NCBI GenBank assembly: GCA_009763385.1
Contig: CM019825.1
Span: forward strand, 115,749,131 to 115,813,130
From: Coix lacryma-jobi var. lacryma-jobi
Taxonomy: Eukaryota > Streptophyta > Magnoliopsida > Poales > Poaceae
Direction: 5' to 3'
Length of the DNA stretch: 64,000 bases
Made by a program: the position numbers and the translations under genes. The notes beneath the pieces are model-generated. The model searched no databases and was not told where the DNA came from. It was given only the letters and a program-made list of their open reading frames with translations. Shown in pieces: positions 1 through 10,402 of this stretch (the first letter of the stretch is position 1; the number at the start of each line of letters is the position of its first letter).

Positions 1-672
1 GCCTTTCTTCTCATGGCTTGCGTTGAAGGCCAAGTCCTTGTTCTTGTCGGTGGAGGAGCCACCACTTGGTGTGATGTGCAAGTACATCTCATGAGCATTG
101 ATCTTCCCCAAGACTTGTGTTGGTGTGGATGTGGAAAGATCACCTTGATGTAGCACCGTCACAATGTGTCCATACTTGACAATTGGAAGGACACATAGAA
201 TCTTCCTCACAACATCGGATGGTTGCATTTGTGTGAGGCCAAGTCCATTGAGCTCCTCTACAAGAACATTTAAGCGTGAGTACATTTCATTTGCATTCTC
301 ATGAACAAGCATTTCAAAAGAGTTTAACTTTTGCATGACCAAATGATAACGCTCCTCACGCTCACTCTTGGTTCCCTCATGGAGCGCACAAATGTTATCC
401 CATAGCTCATGGGCATTCTTGTGGTTCCAGACGTGGTTAAACACTTCCTTGCAAATGCCTCTAAAGATGATATTTTTGGCCTTTGCATTCCACTTCTCAT
501 TCTCCTCCTCATTAGGAGTTAGGCTTGTGCCCTCCTTAGGCTTGGAAAAGACGGTGATCGCGGCTTGGTGGCATTTCACATCTACCGCTTCTAGGTACGA
601 CTCCATACGGATTTTCCAATATGGGAAGTCGTCTCCCTCGAACATGGGAGGTGGTCCATCACCCCCAGACAT
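1..672 (-). CDS. gag: Sirevirus-type copia Gag, N-terminal part, runs off window
   Basis: The minus strand is open from an ATG at 670-672 down to position 1, 224 codons with no stop that I can find, so the frame continues beyond the window. The protein starts with a short acidic and glycine-rich leader, then the motif F-E-G-D-D-F-P-Y-W-K-I-R-M near residues 11-23. This is the usual opening of the UBN2/retrotransposon Gag domain of plant copia elements. Later blocks of that domain are also visible (ELWDNICALHEGT near residue 100, then MYSRLNVLVEELNGLG). Gag packages element RNA in cytoplasmic particles. It sits directly inside the primer site at 712-723 and the LTR at 726-2249, the normal order for a minus-strand element. 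It is the only Sirevirus gag here without a premature stop. The sequence differs clearly from the gags at 4540, 7701 and 57114, so this is a separate family. Confidence 0.82.
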   Translation of the reverse strand, partial: MSGGDGPPPMFEGDDFPYWKIRMESYLEAVDVKCHQAAITVFSKPKEGTSLTPNEEENEKWNAKAKNIIFRGICKEVFNHVWNHKNAHELWDNICALHEGTKSEREERYHLVMQKLNSFEMLVHENANEMYSRLNVLVEELNGLGLTQMQPSDVVRKILCVLPIVKYGHIVTVLHQGDLSTSTPTQVLGKINAHEMYLHITPSGGSSTDKNKDLAFNASHEKKG

Positions 673-711
673 CTTAACTCTAGACGGTTAAGCCTAAATA
701 GAGAGCACGAG

Positions 712-723
712 GCTCTGATACCA
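712..723 (-). promoter_or_regulatory. Primer binding site, initiator tRNA-Met type
   Basis: Read on the minus strand this is TGGTATCAGAGC, the canonical 12-base complement to the 3' end of plant initiator tRNA-Met used by Ty1/copia elements. It lies two bases inside the LTR end at 726. Confidence 0.9.
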
Positions 724-725
724 AT

Positions 726-2249
726 TGAAAGGATCAAGATGCCCAAGAGGGGGGTGAATTGGGCTTTTCTAAAAAAATTTGCAAGAATTAAATCTTAACA
801 AGCCCAATTAACCCCCTAGTGCCTAGAAGTGTGTTTCTCTAGAATCAAACGCATAAAGAACAACACTATGACATTTCTACTCTATCATGGCAATTCAAAT
901 ATGGATGAACAATAAGTAAATTGCAGAATTGAATTGCTCAAATGTAAATGCGTAAGTAAAGAGAGTAGAGATGACACGACGATCTTTTTCCCGAGGTATC
1001 GAGGTGTCCGCACACCCCTCTAGTCCTCGTTGGAGCACCCGTGCAAGGGTATCACTCCCCCTTGATCTGCGCAAGGATCAAGTGCTCACTACAAGCTGAT
1101 TCTTCGCCACTCCAGCCCGGTGAATCGCTCGCTACCGGTCACAACTTGAATTGGGTCATCCACAATGCCTCCAGATGATCACCAAGCTCTCTGATCGCAA
1201 CCAAGCCGTCTAGGTGATGCCGATCACCAAGAGTAACAAGCAAGAACTCTCACTTGACCAACGCAAGGCTAATGAGATGGGTGGATGCACACTTGCTATT
1301 CTCTCTTCACTAATAAGGTGTTTGATGACTCAATTATCAAATCTCTCAACCTCACTAGGCCTCTTGCACTCACTTGCAATCACAATGTGTTTGGCAACCT
1401 TTCAAATGAGCAAGAGAGACAACATGAATGAGGGGGAGACATATTTATACCCCCCAACTCAAAACATGCACGTAGGGGTAAGTCCAGCCAGTTACACACT
1501 GACCGGACGCACTTGTCGGGGTGACCGGACGCGTCCGGTCAGTGCCCAACGGCTAGCATACGCCAGCACTGACACATGTACGAATCGTTGATCGGACGCT
1601 CCCATACGTCCGATCCCCTCTGACCGGACGTGTCCGATCGCACATTTCCCTTTCTGGAACCTCTCTGAGTTGGACCGGACTCACCCCCTGGTGCGTCCAT
1701 TCCATTGCTGAGGGAGCATCCGGTCACAACCAGACTCAACCCTCAGTGACCAACACTGACCGAACGCATACCCTAGCGTCCGGACCCAAGGGCTCCAGTG
1801 TCCGGTCGCAATTTGAAGTCCAAAACGACTTCGGTTTGCGACGCTCCCTTCACGAACTTTCTTCCTTATGATTTTAGGGACCTTTCTAAGCTACCTAGGG
1901 CTTTGGTTAACAAGTGTGCACCACACCTAACTCAAAAGTCTCACCTAGGTCAAGCTACCCATTCAAACTCCCCTTAATAGTACGTCCAAAGATAAAACAA
2001 AGACCTATGCTACTCTAAGTGTCCTTCAACACCAAATGACACTTAGAACTAGCCTATCACCGTCTCCATCGTCCATCCTTTGAAAACCGAACGAATTCCA
2101 TCAATAAGGGGACATGAATACCATAGTGTCCACACGATCATCATTACCATGACCTAACTCAATTGTTTCTGCAAAACACACGTTAGTCATAGTAATTTAC
2201 CCCGTTGTCATCCGATCACTAAAACCCACTAAGGGCCTAGATGCTCACA
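726..2249 (-). repeat. 5' LTR of minus-strand Sirevirus
   Basis: On the minus strand the segment starts TGTGAGCATCTAGG and ends CCTTTCA beside the primer site, the expected TG...CA form, 1524 bp. Its middle (about 1500-1810) carries many copies of the motif GACCGGACGC or its complement, the same motif type found in the SIRE-2 LTRs. The partner LTR is outside the window, so the ends are not confirmed by comparison, and no target duplication can be tested. Confidence 0.8.
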
Positions 2250-2409
2250 CCCTCGTGTCGTCGTCGTCGCAGGAGACTGAGGTCGCGCACCCGCACCGCC
2301 TCCATCGAGCGCACGTCGCGCAAGGCCTGACTAGTGGCCACCCGCCGCCTCCGCTGCGAGCTCCCGGGCGTGGTGACACGCCACGCCGCCGTGCCGTCAG
2401 CCTTGCCCG
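2250..2409. other. GC-rich spacer between two LTRs
   Basis: This 160-bp segment between the LTR ending at 2249 and the one starting at 2410 is strongly GC-rich with CGTCGTCGTCG runs. It resembles a scrap of grass coding or CpG-rich host DNA, but I cannot assign it. Confidence 0.4.
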
Positions 2410-2799
2410 TGCGGATACATGGGTGTATGCCGAGTCTCTGAGTGATGAGTGATTGTCAACTGGGATAATGCGCATGTTCTTTGGCTTATGTTGTGCAGGT
2501 GTCGAGCACGGATACAGTGATCAAAGGCAAGGTGAAGGTCAAGTAGAGACGTGTCGTGCCGATGGACCGAGAGTGGCGAAGGGCAGACGTGAGGCTTGGA
2601 CTGAGGGACCGGTGGCCCGAGGATCGGCTGTGGTGGTTGATAGCCTGGGACAGCGACGAGCGAAGACTTGCGGTCACGGTGTTGCTCGGGTCGAGGACCT
2701 GGGGACACGTGTCGGTGGACGGGGTGCACGGGAGGTGCATCCCCTCTACAGCTTCAGTTTGCTGGTAGAGCCAGAGAAAAACCATTGGGTGGACGGTTT

Positions 2800-3030
2800 C
2801 CAGGTTTGGGCCACAAAACCTGGGCGTGCTGCGGGTTTTCGAGTTTGGGTCACAAAACTCGGGCTGAGGACGGTTTCCAGGTTTGGGCCTCAAAACCTGG
2901 GCGCTGGCGGGTTTCCTGGTTTCGGCCTCAAAACCAGGGGATGGACTTGGAGGCTGGTTTCCCAGTTTGGGCCTCAAAACCAGGGGCGGACGTGAAGGCC
3001 TGGTTTCCCGGTTTCGGCCACAAAACTTGG
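2800..3030. repeat. Array of short hairpins in LTR U3
   Basis: Six units spaced about 38-45 bp apart have the form stem-GTTT, a loop close to GGGCCTCA, then AAAAC-stem. Clear pairs are CCAGG/CCTGG at 2800-2823, CGAG/CTCG at 2840-2861, CCAGG/CCTGG at 2877-2900 and CCTGG/CCAGG at 2915-2938. The last two units are imperfect. The array lies upstream of the likely promoter. Equivalent arrays occur near 6077-6300, 15570-15835, 24900-25090, 47393-47620 and, on the minus strand, 62318-62462. Confidence 0.85.
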
Positions 3031-3143
3031 GGTGCAGAGCGAGGGCGGCACGTGGCGGCAATCGGGAGGTTGCGTCGAGGCAACGCTACGAGTTGTGCGG
3101 GCGTGGCCGTCGGATCACCATCTACCTTGAGTTGGTCCAGAAT

Positions 3144-3215
3144 AACCCTAGGGTTTAGTTGGTTCGCTCTGTAATTAGAGAGGGGTAGAGTAGAAATTAG
3201 AATTAGGATAAATAG
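3144..3215 (+). promoter_or_regulatory. Probable LTR core promoter: palindromic telobox plus TATA-like box
   Basis: AACCCTAGGGTTT at 3144-3156 is two teloboxes head to head. It is followed 51 bp later by ATAAATAG at 3208-3215. The telobox is kept at 6413-6425, 15943-15955 and 28697-28709, and in altered form (AACCCCAGGGTTT) at 47750-47762. Start of transcription is inferred, not seen. Confidence 0.55.
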
Positions 3216-4478
3216 AGGGAGACACCCTCGTCCCAATCTATCTCAGTCATTTGCTCTTTGCTTCTAGGGTTTCCTGCTCTCCCAATCCCCTGCTGTAGCT
3301 AGCTGAGATCCACAGAGAACCATACCTCTGTGTACTTGAGATTTTGAGGAAGTGAGACCGTAATCTCACTGTTGTAGTGTGTGGTAGCCACACGGTTGAA
3401 GATCGATGACTTGATTCGCGTTTTGGTTCGTGTTCTTCGCGTTCTTCATTTCTCCGCGATTTTCCTGTCACTCGATCTCCCTCTCTACTGCGTCTTTGCG
3501 AAATCCGTTTGAATCAACTTGTTCTTTATAGTGAGGAGATCATTTCCACCGAAGGAATTTATCTAACTCCTCACGAACAAGTAGATCGGGTTGATTTCGT
3601 TTTCGTGGCGCTATTTCGGTTCATACACCTTCCCCTTCGATTTTCCGTTGATTGAGTCGATTTGAGCGGATGATTTCTTGGGGATAGTCTCCTAACTACC
3701 TCGTGATCATCCTCTCCAAGTTTGGGATCAAGGGATTTTGGTTTGAATTGATTTGGAGAAAATTTGAGTTGAGGGCGACCAAAATCGCCCTTTCTGGACA
3801 CTCGCGAACAGTCCGCCAGTATACCCGTGGACAGTCCGCGCATTGGGAAAAGTCAGATCAGTGGTTGTGTTCTTCGAGTGCTTTATTGGTCCTTGACCGG
3901 CGGACAGTCCGCCGTTGGTTTCCGCGGACAGTCCGGGACTTGAGCTGGGGACTTCAGCAACCTTGCTGTTTTGGCATTTGACCGGCGGACAGTCCAACAT
4001 CTCCTCGCGGACAGTCCGCAGTAGGGGCGGACAGTCCGGGACTTCAAGTCCGGACAGTCCGGGATTTGGCTGAAGCTTCTAGTTTAGTGCGTTTGCTCTC
4101 CCGACTTCTTTGTTTGGTTTCCGGACTTCTCGTTTGGCCCTAGAGTTGACCAAGGAACCTCTCTAAGTATATTTGCTACTTGTTAGCATAGATATTTGGG
4201 GATTTCTCGACGTAGCCGTCTATCTACGTTTGGGACTTGGTTTTTTAGGGTCGAACTTGTTCCGGTGCTTTTGTCGTTTGGTTCGCTATCTCTTTGTGGT
4301 GCCTCGCTGTGATCCTAGGGATCATCCACCCTCTTCCAAGGGTCGTGGGCATCACGGTTTCGATCGAAGCTTTTAGGGTTGATTTTGGGAACAAAAGGCC
4401 AAAGTTTCGAGAGAAATTTTTGAGCTCCCATTCACCCCCCCTCTGGTCGCCTTGCTATTGCATTCTCGGTCCTTCAAT

Positions 4479-4490
4479 TGGTATCGGAGC
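4479..4490 (+). promoter_or_regulatory. SIRE-1 primer binding site
   Basis: TGGTATCGGAGC lies two bases after the LTR end. It differs from the canonical initiator tRNA-Met complement by one A-to-G change, which still allows a G-U pair. The same variant is used by SIRE-2 (7640-7651) and SIRE-B (57053-57064). Confidence 0.88.
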
Positions 4491-4539
4491 AGGTTAAGGA
4501 TCTTCCACCTTAGCCGGTTCCAGATCCACAGAAGGCGAC

Positions 4540-5635
4540 ATGGATCGTGGCGTGGGCAAACCGCCGTTCTTTGATGGGACGAACTATGCGTATTGGAAGA
4601 TACGCATGTCGGCCTATTTGCAGAGTATTGGTGCTTCCATCTGGGATATTTGCAACTCTGTCGATTACGTGGTCTTGGCTGCTTGTGTCACTCAGCGTCA
4701 GATCGATGAGCACGATGCCAATAGCCGAGCCTGTAATGCTTTTTTCTCATGTTTGAGCATGTCTGAGTTTGATCGCGTTTCTCACCTCGCTACGGCTCGG
4801 GAGATTTGGGCTACCCTCATGCGCTTCCATGAGGGAACCTCTCAAGTCAAAACCCGTCTCTACGAGTCGTTCAAGCGAGAGTATGAGAACTTTCGACATA
4901 TGCCTGGCGAGAGCATAGAAAGTTTATTCGCTCGCTTTTAGGTGATTGTCAACAGGATGAGGGCTAACAAGGAGCCGTTGTCTTTTGATGATCATGAGAG
5001 AGCTTTGAAGCTTTTGCATACTCTTGATCGGTCGGTGTGGGACTCCAAAGTTTAGGCGATCATCGAATCACCTAACTATGAGACCCTCACGTGCGACGAG
5101 CTCTTCAGTAAGCTCAAGTCCAGTGAGATTGACGCCATGGCGAGGGCTTCTTATGAAAATCCTTCTGGCCCGTCGATGGCTTTGGTTTCTGGCTCTTCTG
5201 CTAACCCCTCTGGAGGCTTTGCACTCTCTTCTCTTCTTTCTGTCACAGAGGAGCAGCTGGAGTTCATGGGGGATGACGAGTTGGCATTGCTCGCCAACCG
5301 GTTCTCGCGGTTTCACAACAACCGCATGAACCGTCGCCGTGGAGGAGGACGCTCGGGATGTTTAACCTTCGGCAAGGCAGATCATGGGCACAAGTACGAC
5401 TCCGGCAAGCGCGAGGAGAAGTACGTCCCCGCGAAGCACAAGCGGAAGGGCGGCTTCGACAAAGAGTACATCAAGACGAAGTACTTGGAGAAGGCCCAGG
5501 CTGAGCAGCGTGCATTCTTCGCCACGCTCAACGACGTCGACGACTCGGATGACGACTCCACTTCCTCAAGTGATGACGAGTCCGAGAAGAAGAAGAGGAT
5601 CGAGGACAAGCTGAACGGCCTCTGCTTCTTCGCCG
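4540..5635 (+). pseudogene. gag: SIRE-1 gag, first fragment (broken)
   Basis: The ATG at 4540 opens a Gag with the UBN2-type block (motif FFDGTNYAYWKIRM near residue 10, later MRFHEGTSQVKTRLY). In-frame TAG codons at 4939-4941 and 5053-5055 stand where SIRE-2 has CAG. After a basic tract ending RSGC, the first zinc knuckle present in SIRE-2 at about 8517-8560 is deleted, with the frame kept. An acidic serine-rich segment and DELNGLCFF-like block follow before SIRE-2 interrupts the codon series at 5636. The gene resumes at 17163 in the same frame once the insertion and one copy of the target duplication are ignored. Confidence 0.85.
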
Positions 5636-7637
5636 TGCGGATACATGGGTGTATGTCGGGTCTCTGAGTGTTGAGTGATTGTCAACTGGGATGATGCGCA
5701 TGTTCTTTGGCTTGTGTTGTGTAGGTGTCGAGCACGGATACAGTGATCGACGGCGAGGTGAAGGTCAAGTTGAGACGTGTCGTGCCGATGGACCGGGTGC
5801 GGTGAAGGATGGGTGTGCCGTGCGACGGACGTGCCATGCCGAGGTACTGAGCGGTGAAGGGCGGACGTGAGGCTTGGACTGAGGGACCAGAGGCACGAGG
5901 ATCAGCTGTGCTGGCTGGCAGCCTGTGACGACGACAAGTGAAGAAGTGCGGTCATGTATTGCCTGAGTCATGGACTCAGGGACACGTGTCGGTGGACGGG
6001 GTGCACGGGCTGTGCATCCCCTCTATGACGTCGGTTTGGTGGTAGAGCCAGAGAAAAACCATCGGATGGACGGTTTCCAGGTTTGGGCCTCAAAACCTGG
6101 GCGTGGACGGTTTCCGAGTTTGGCCACAAAACTCGGGCTGAGGACGGTTTCCAGGTTTGGGCCTCAAAACCTGGGCGCTGAGGGTTTGCTGAGTTTGGCC
6201 TCAAAACTCAGAGGCTGATGGGCTGGTTTCCCGGTTTGGGCCTCAAAACCGGGGGTTGGCTGGAAAAGGCTGGTTTCCCGGTTTGGGCCACAAAACCGAG
6301 GGTGCAGAGCGAGGGCGGCACGTGGCGGCGATCCAGAGGTTGCGTCGAGGCAACGCTTCGAATTGTGCGGGCGTGGCCGTCAGATACACCTACCACCGAG
6401 TTGGTCCAGAATAACCCTAGGGTTTAGCTGGTTCGCTCTGTAATTAGATTAGAGAGGGGTAGAGTAGGAAATAGACTTAGGCTAGTAGTAGGATAAGTAG
6501 TCGGGAGACACCCACCTCCCAAAGGATCTCAGTCATTTGCTCTTTCGCACTTAGGGTTTCCTGCTCTCCCATCCCCTGCTGTAGCTTGCTGAGATCCGCA
6601 GAGAGACTCACCTCTGTGTATTGTTGATTTTGAGGAAAGGAGGTCGTAACCTCCTTGTCGTAGCGTGTGTTTGCGCTTGGGCTGCAAGATCGTGGTGTCG
6701 ATTCGTGTTTTGGTTGTGTTCTTCGCGGAATCCTTTTTCTCCACGATTTTCCCGTCGTTTGATCTCTTTGCTCGGTTCATCTTTTGGGAATCCGTTTGAA
6801 CCAAGTTGTTCTAGATCGTGAGGCACTTCTTTCCACAGAAGGAATTCACTTCTAACCTCACGGTCTAGGAGATCGATCGATTTTTGTTTCGGGTCAAGTT
6901 TTCTCCCTTCCCCCGAAATTCTTCGATTCATCGATTTGGAGATAGGTTCGAGCCATGATCTCTTAGAGATAGCTCACTATCCTCCTTGTGACTCCTCTCA
7001 CCAAGTTTGATCCCTAGAGGATTTGTTTTGGGTGAGATCGAATCGAATCGGTGAGTGAACAGTGAAGTCACGAGGTGACCGGACGCTAGGTCGGGCTGAC
7101 CGGACGCGTCTGGTGGTTGAATGTGTCGCGGGATTCTCTGAGTTTTGACCGGACGCTCGTGACCGGATGCTGGGTTGTTGGATTGACCGGACGCTCAGGA
7201 TCTACTGTTCACCTGTCTTGGCTCTAGTGACCGGACGCACTGCTCTCGACCGGACGCTCCTCGCTTGTGAGTCCGGTCAGGAACAGTAAGGTTCCAGAAA
7301 GGAATTTTTCAGACCGGACGCGTCCGGTGCTCACTGACCTGACGCAGGCCAGAGTCCGGTCGTGACTGTTTTGCGCTGTTTCGTCCGCAGCTTGTTCGTT
7401 CATTGTCGGATTTGGTTTCCGTCTTCTGCGTTGGCTTTCTAGAGTTGTGTAGTGTCCCGCTGTGCTTCTTGGAAGCATCCACCCTACATCTAGGGTCGTG
7501 GACATTAGCAAGCTCTAGGGTTTGTTCTTTTGGGTGACTCTCGGGACAGTGGCTACTAGTTTCCGAAAGGAAATTTTGAAGCTCCCATTCACCCCCCCCC
7601 CCCTCTGGTCGCTTTCTGGTTGATTCTCGGTCCTTCA
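5636..7637 (+). repeat. SIRE-2 5' LTR
   Basis: Starts TGCGGATACATGGG and ends CGGTCCTTCA, 2002 bp. It carries six hairpin units (6077-6300), telobox 6413-6425, and, unlike SIRE-1, an array of GACCGGACGC motifs (about 7078-7365) in the leader instead of GGACAGTCC. Confidence 0.92.
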
Positions 7638-7639
7638 AT

Positions 7640-7651
7640 TGGTATCGGAGC
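7640..7651 (+). promoter_or_regulatory. SIRE-2 primer binding site
   Basis: TGGTATCGGAGC immediately follows the LTR, identical to SIRE-1. Confidence 0.88.
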
Positions 7652-7700
7652 AGGTTAAGGATCTTCCACCTTAGCCGGTTCTAGATCCACGGAAGGCGAC

Positions 7701-10397
7701 ATGGATCGCGGCATGGGCAAACCGCCGTTCTTTGATGGGACGAACTATGCGTATTGGAAGATACGCATGTCGGCCTATGTCCAGAGCATGGGCTCTTCTG
7801 TTTGGGAGATTTGCAATAGGGTTGATTACGTTGTCTAGGCTGCTCGTGTCACTCAGCTCCAGATCGATGAGCACGAGGCCAATAGCCGGGCACATAACGC
7901 CTTGTTCTCCTGTTTGAGCATGTCCGAGTTTGATCGCGTTTCTCATCTCCCCACGGCTCGCGAGATTTGGGCGACCCTTATGCGCTTCCATGAGGGAACC
8001 ACTCAGGTCAAATCCCGCCTCTATGAGTCGCACAAGCGGGAGTATGAGAACTTTCGACATATGCCTGGCGAGAGCATAGAGAGTTTATTCGCTCGCTTTC
8101 AGGTTATTGTCAACAAGATGAGAGCCAACAAGGAGCTGTTGCCTTTTGACGATCATGAGAGGGCTTTGAAGCTTTTGCACACTCTTGATCGATCAGTGTG
8201 GGACTCAAAGGTCCAGGCGATCATCGAATCGTCTAACTATGAGACCCTCACCTGCGACGAGCTCTTTAGTAAGCTCAAGTCTAGTGAGATTGACGCCATG
8301 TCAAGGGCTTCTTATGAGAATCCTTCTGGCCCGACTATGGCTTTGGTTTCTGGCTCTTCTAACCCCTCTGGAGGTTTTGCTCTTTCATCTCTCTTTTCTG
8401 TCACAGAGGACCAGCTTGAGTCATTGGGGGATGACGAGCTAGCGATGCTCGCCAACCGGTTCTCGCGGTTTCACAACAACCGCATGAACCGTCGCCGCGG
8501 AGGAGGACGCTCAGGATGCTATGAGTGCGGCGACCCCGACCACTTCATCGCCAACTGCCCCAAGAAGAACAAGCATTCGGGGAAGGGCGATCATGGGCAC
8601 AAGTACGACTTCGGCAAGCGCAAGGAGAAGTACGTTCCCCCGAGGCACAAGCGGAGGGGCGGCTTCGACAAGGAGTACATCAAGAACAAGTACTTGGAGA
8701 AGGCCCAGGCTGAGCAGCGTGCGTTCTTCGCCACGCTCAGCGACGTCGACGGCTCGGATGACGACTCCGCTTGCTCAAGCGATGACGAGTCCGAGAAGAA
8801 GAAGAGGATCGAGGACAAGCTGAACGGTCTCTGCTTCTTTGCCGCCGACGACGACTTCTGCACCATGGCGCTTGGTGATGAGGTCGACGGCAAGCTGGAG
8901 CACACCCCTCGGAACGACGACGACGATGACGACGACATCTCCCAGGTATCTCCCACCCACGACGAGCTTTCTGCTGAGGTCGAGAAGCTTACTGCCGCGC
9001 TCCTTAGTCAGGACAAGTTGCTTAGGCGTGCCGCTAGAGAGCGCAAGGAGTTTAGGCAGAAGTGGGAGGACACAGTGAGGGAGCTTGAGTTTGCCAAGTC
9101 CACCATGGTCGTGTCGGAGGAGGTTGAGTGTGAGATGTGCACCACGCACATGACTGACCTTCTCACTTTGAGAGGTAAGTATGCTGCGTTGGTAGGAGAG
9201 GTGGATGAGCTGAAGGCTAGACCTTCTCTGTTGGGTGCGTGCAAGACTTGTCCTGTCTTGCAATCTGAGTTGGCAGAGAAGAATGCCAAGATTGTGTCTC
9301 TTGAGGAGGCCAACTCAGGTAGCACTTGTGTGGCTAAGTGCGCTTTGTGTGAGGGTTTGGAGATGGAGATTGCGAATGTCAAGCATGGCAAGATGCAAAC
9401 CGAGGAGGAAAACACATACCTTCAGACCATCTTGTCATGAGTCTCTTGTAGTGAGCCGCAGCTCGGGATGATGATCTCCCAATTTAAGCGAGCTGCTGGA
9501 GGTTCTGGTGTAGGTCTTGCTCAGGGTGTTGATCTTTCTGCTTTTGGGAAGATTGGAGAGTCGAGTGGTCTGAATCCTAGTGAGAAGCCCAATTCCACCA
9601 CTACTCCCAAACTGACCAAGCTTCCACCTAAAGAGCCCATCAAGCCTACCACCAAGGATGGGGTGTTTGAGGAACCTCCGAGAGCTCCACCCAAGAATCA
9701 AGTGTGGCATCCCAAACCCAACCACCTAAAGAACAAGCTGGACACAATGCCACCTATCCAGGAGGAGTTGCCACAGAAGGGCAAAGTGATCCACACCCAC
9801 AGCCATGAGTACCAACAACCCCCTTTGCGTGCGGTGAGGTACCATTGTGATTTCTGTGGGAGAGATGGTCACTTGAGCGAGTTCTGCTTTAGGCGCAAGA
9901 GAGAGGCGCGCCGTGCTAGGGAGATGAACAACACGGACATGTACCATCCTTTTCATGATGTACATGTGTCGAATGTTCAGAGGAGTGCTCCGAGGAGAGC
10001 AGCTAGGCCCAGAGGTCCAGAACCTCAAGTTCCCAGGCCTAGGCAGCAGAGAACTCCGAGGAGAGTCGCTAGGCCTAGAGGTGTTGAGCCTCAAGTCCTT
10101 AGGCCTAGGCCTCGTAGAGAGCGTGCCCGACGGGAGCCTGCAGTTGTAGGCTATGGACCCCGTGGCGGAGGCTTTGTAGTTGAGCGTTTTCCCCCACCGC
10201 GTTTTGAGTATCGCGATGGACGCTCCTCCCTTAGCGGACCACGTTTTCCTCTACGTGGTGATCGCTCCTCTCGTAGACGTGCTAGGAATGGTTTTTCTGC
10301 TAACCGTTCTTTTGAGCAGCCGGCCCAACACTGGTATTCTTCCTACTTCACTAACCCCAGTGTTGGACCGTATGCTCACCCTATGTCTTTTTATTGA
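7701..10397 (+). pseudogene. gag: SIRE-2 gag (two in-frame stops)
   Basis: One frame runs from ATG 7701 to TGA 10395-10397, 898 codons, a long Gag as usual for Sireviruses. Two stops interrupt it: TAG at 7836-7838 and TGA at 9438-9440 (TGG in SIRE-1). Domains in order: the UBN2-type Gag block (residues about 10-220); a basic tract and a CX2CX4HX4C zinc knuckle CYECGDPDHFIANC (about residue 273); an acidic serine-rich segment; a heptad-like coiled-coil region (about 410-575); the conserved block EPQLGMMISQFKR; a second CX2CX4HX4C motif CDFCGRDGHLSEFC (about residue 716); and an arginine- and proline-rich tail ending near YAHPMSFY. The second zinc motif is also present in SIRE-1 and SIRE-B. The stop overlaps an ATG (TGATG) and pol follows in the -1 frame. 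Confidence 0.9.
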
Positions 10398-10402
10398 TGT
10401 AG
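10395..10402 (+). other. gag-pol junction: TGATG overlap followed by TAG
   Basis: The gag stop TGA (10395-10397) overlaps ATG (10397-10399), which is in the pol frame. In this family the next pol-frame codon is TAG (10400-10402), and pol opens at 10403. SIRE-1 has the same sequence at 19838-19845. SIRE-B has TGATG at 59856-59860 without the TAG. No canonical X-XXY-YYZ frameshift heptamer is visible. Confidence 0.75.

Larger units (their letters stand above)
2410..4476 (+). repeat. SIRE-1 5' LTR
   Basis: The LTR runs from TGCGGATACATGGG to CGGTCCTTCA, 2067 bp, and is bounded inside by the primer site. In order it holds a hairpin array (about 2800-3030), a palindromic telobox AACCCTAGGGTTT (3144-3156), a TATA-like ATAAATAG (3208-3215), and about eight copies of a motif around GGACAGTCC (3808-4066). 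It ends with a conserved block containing ATTCACCCCCC and CTCTGGTCGC. Related LTRs begin at 5636, 15132, 24515 and 47003. Confidence 0.9.

Noticed and set aside
2800..3030. Regularly spaced palindromes resembling a CRISPR array
   Set aside because: Spacing and unit length vary, stems change between units, there are no unique spacers, and the array sits inside plant LTRs.
3144..3156. Interstitial telomere repeat
   Set aside because: Only a single head-to-head AACCCTAGGGTTT is present, not a tandem (TTTAGGG)n run; it is a promoter-type telobox.
2486..3174. Long overlapping open frames on both strands across the LTR hairpin region (up to 191 codons)
   Set aside because: They follow from the repeated GC-rich hairpin units, recur in every LTR copy with different frames, and have no domain.
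4479..4490. tRNA gene at the primer sites
   Set aside because: Only the 12-base complement of the tRNA 3' end is present, with no cloverleaf or A and B boxes.
10385..10400. A -1 ribosomal frameshift site at the gag-pol junction
   Set aside because: The codons before the gag stop (TCT TTT TAT) do not form X-XXY-YYZ in the gag frame, and SIRE-B also lacks one, so the overlap was reported without claiming frameshifting.
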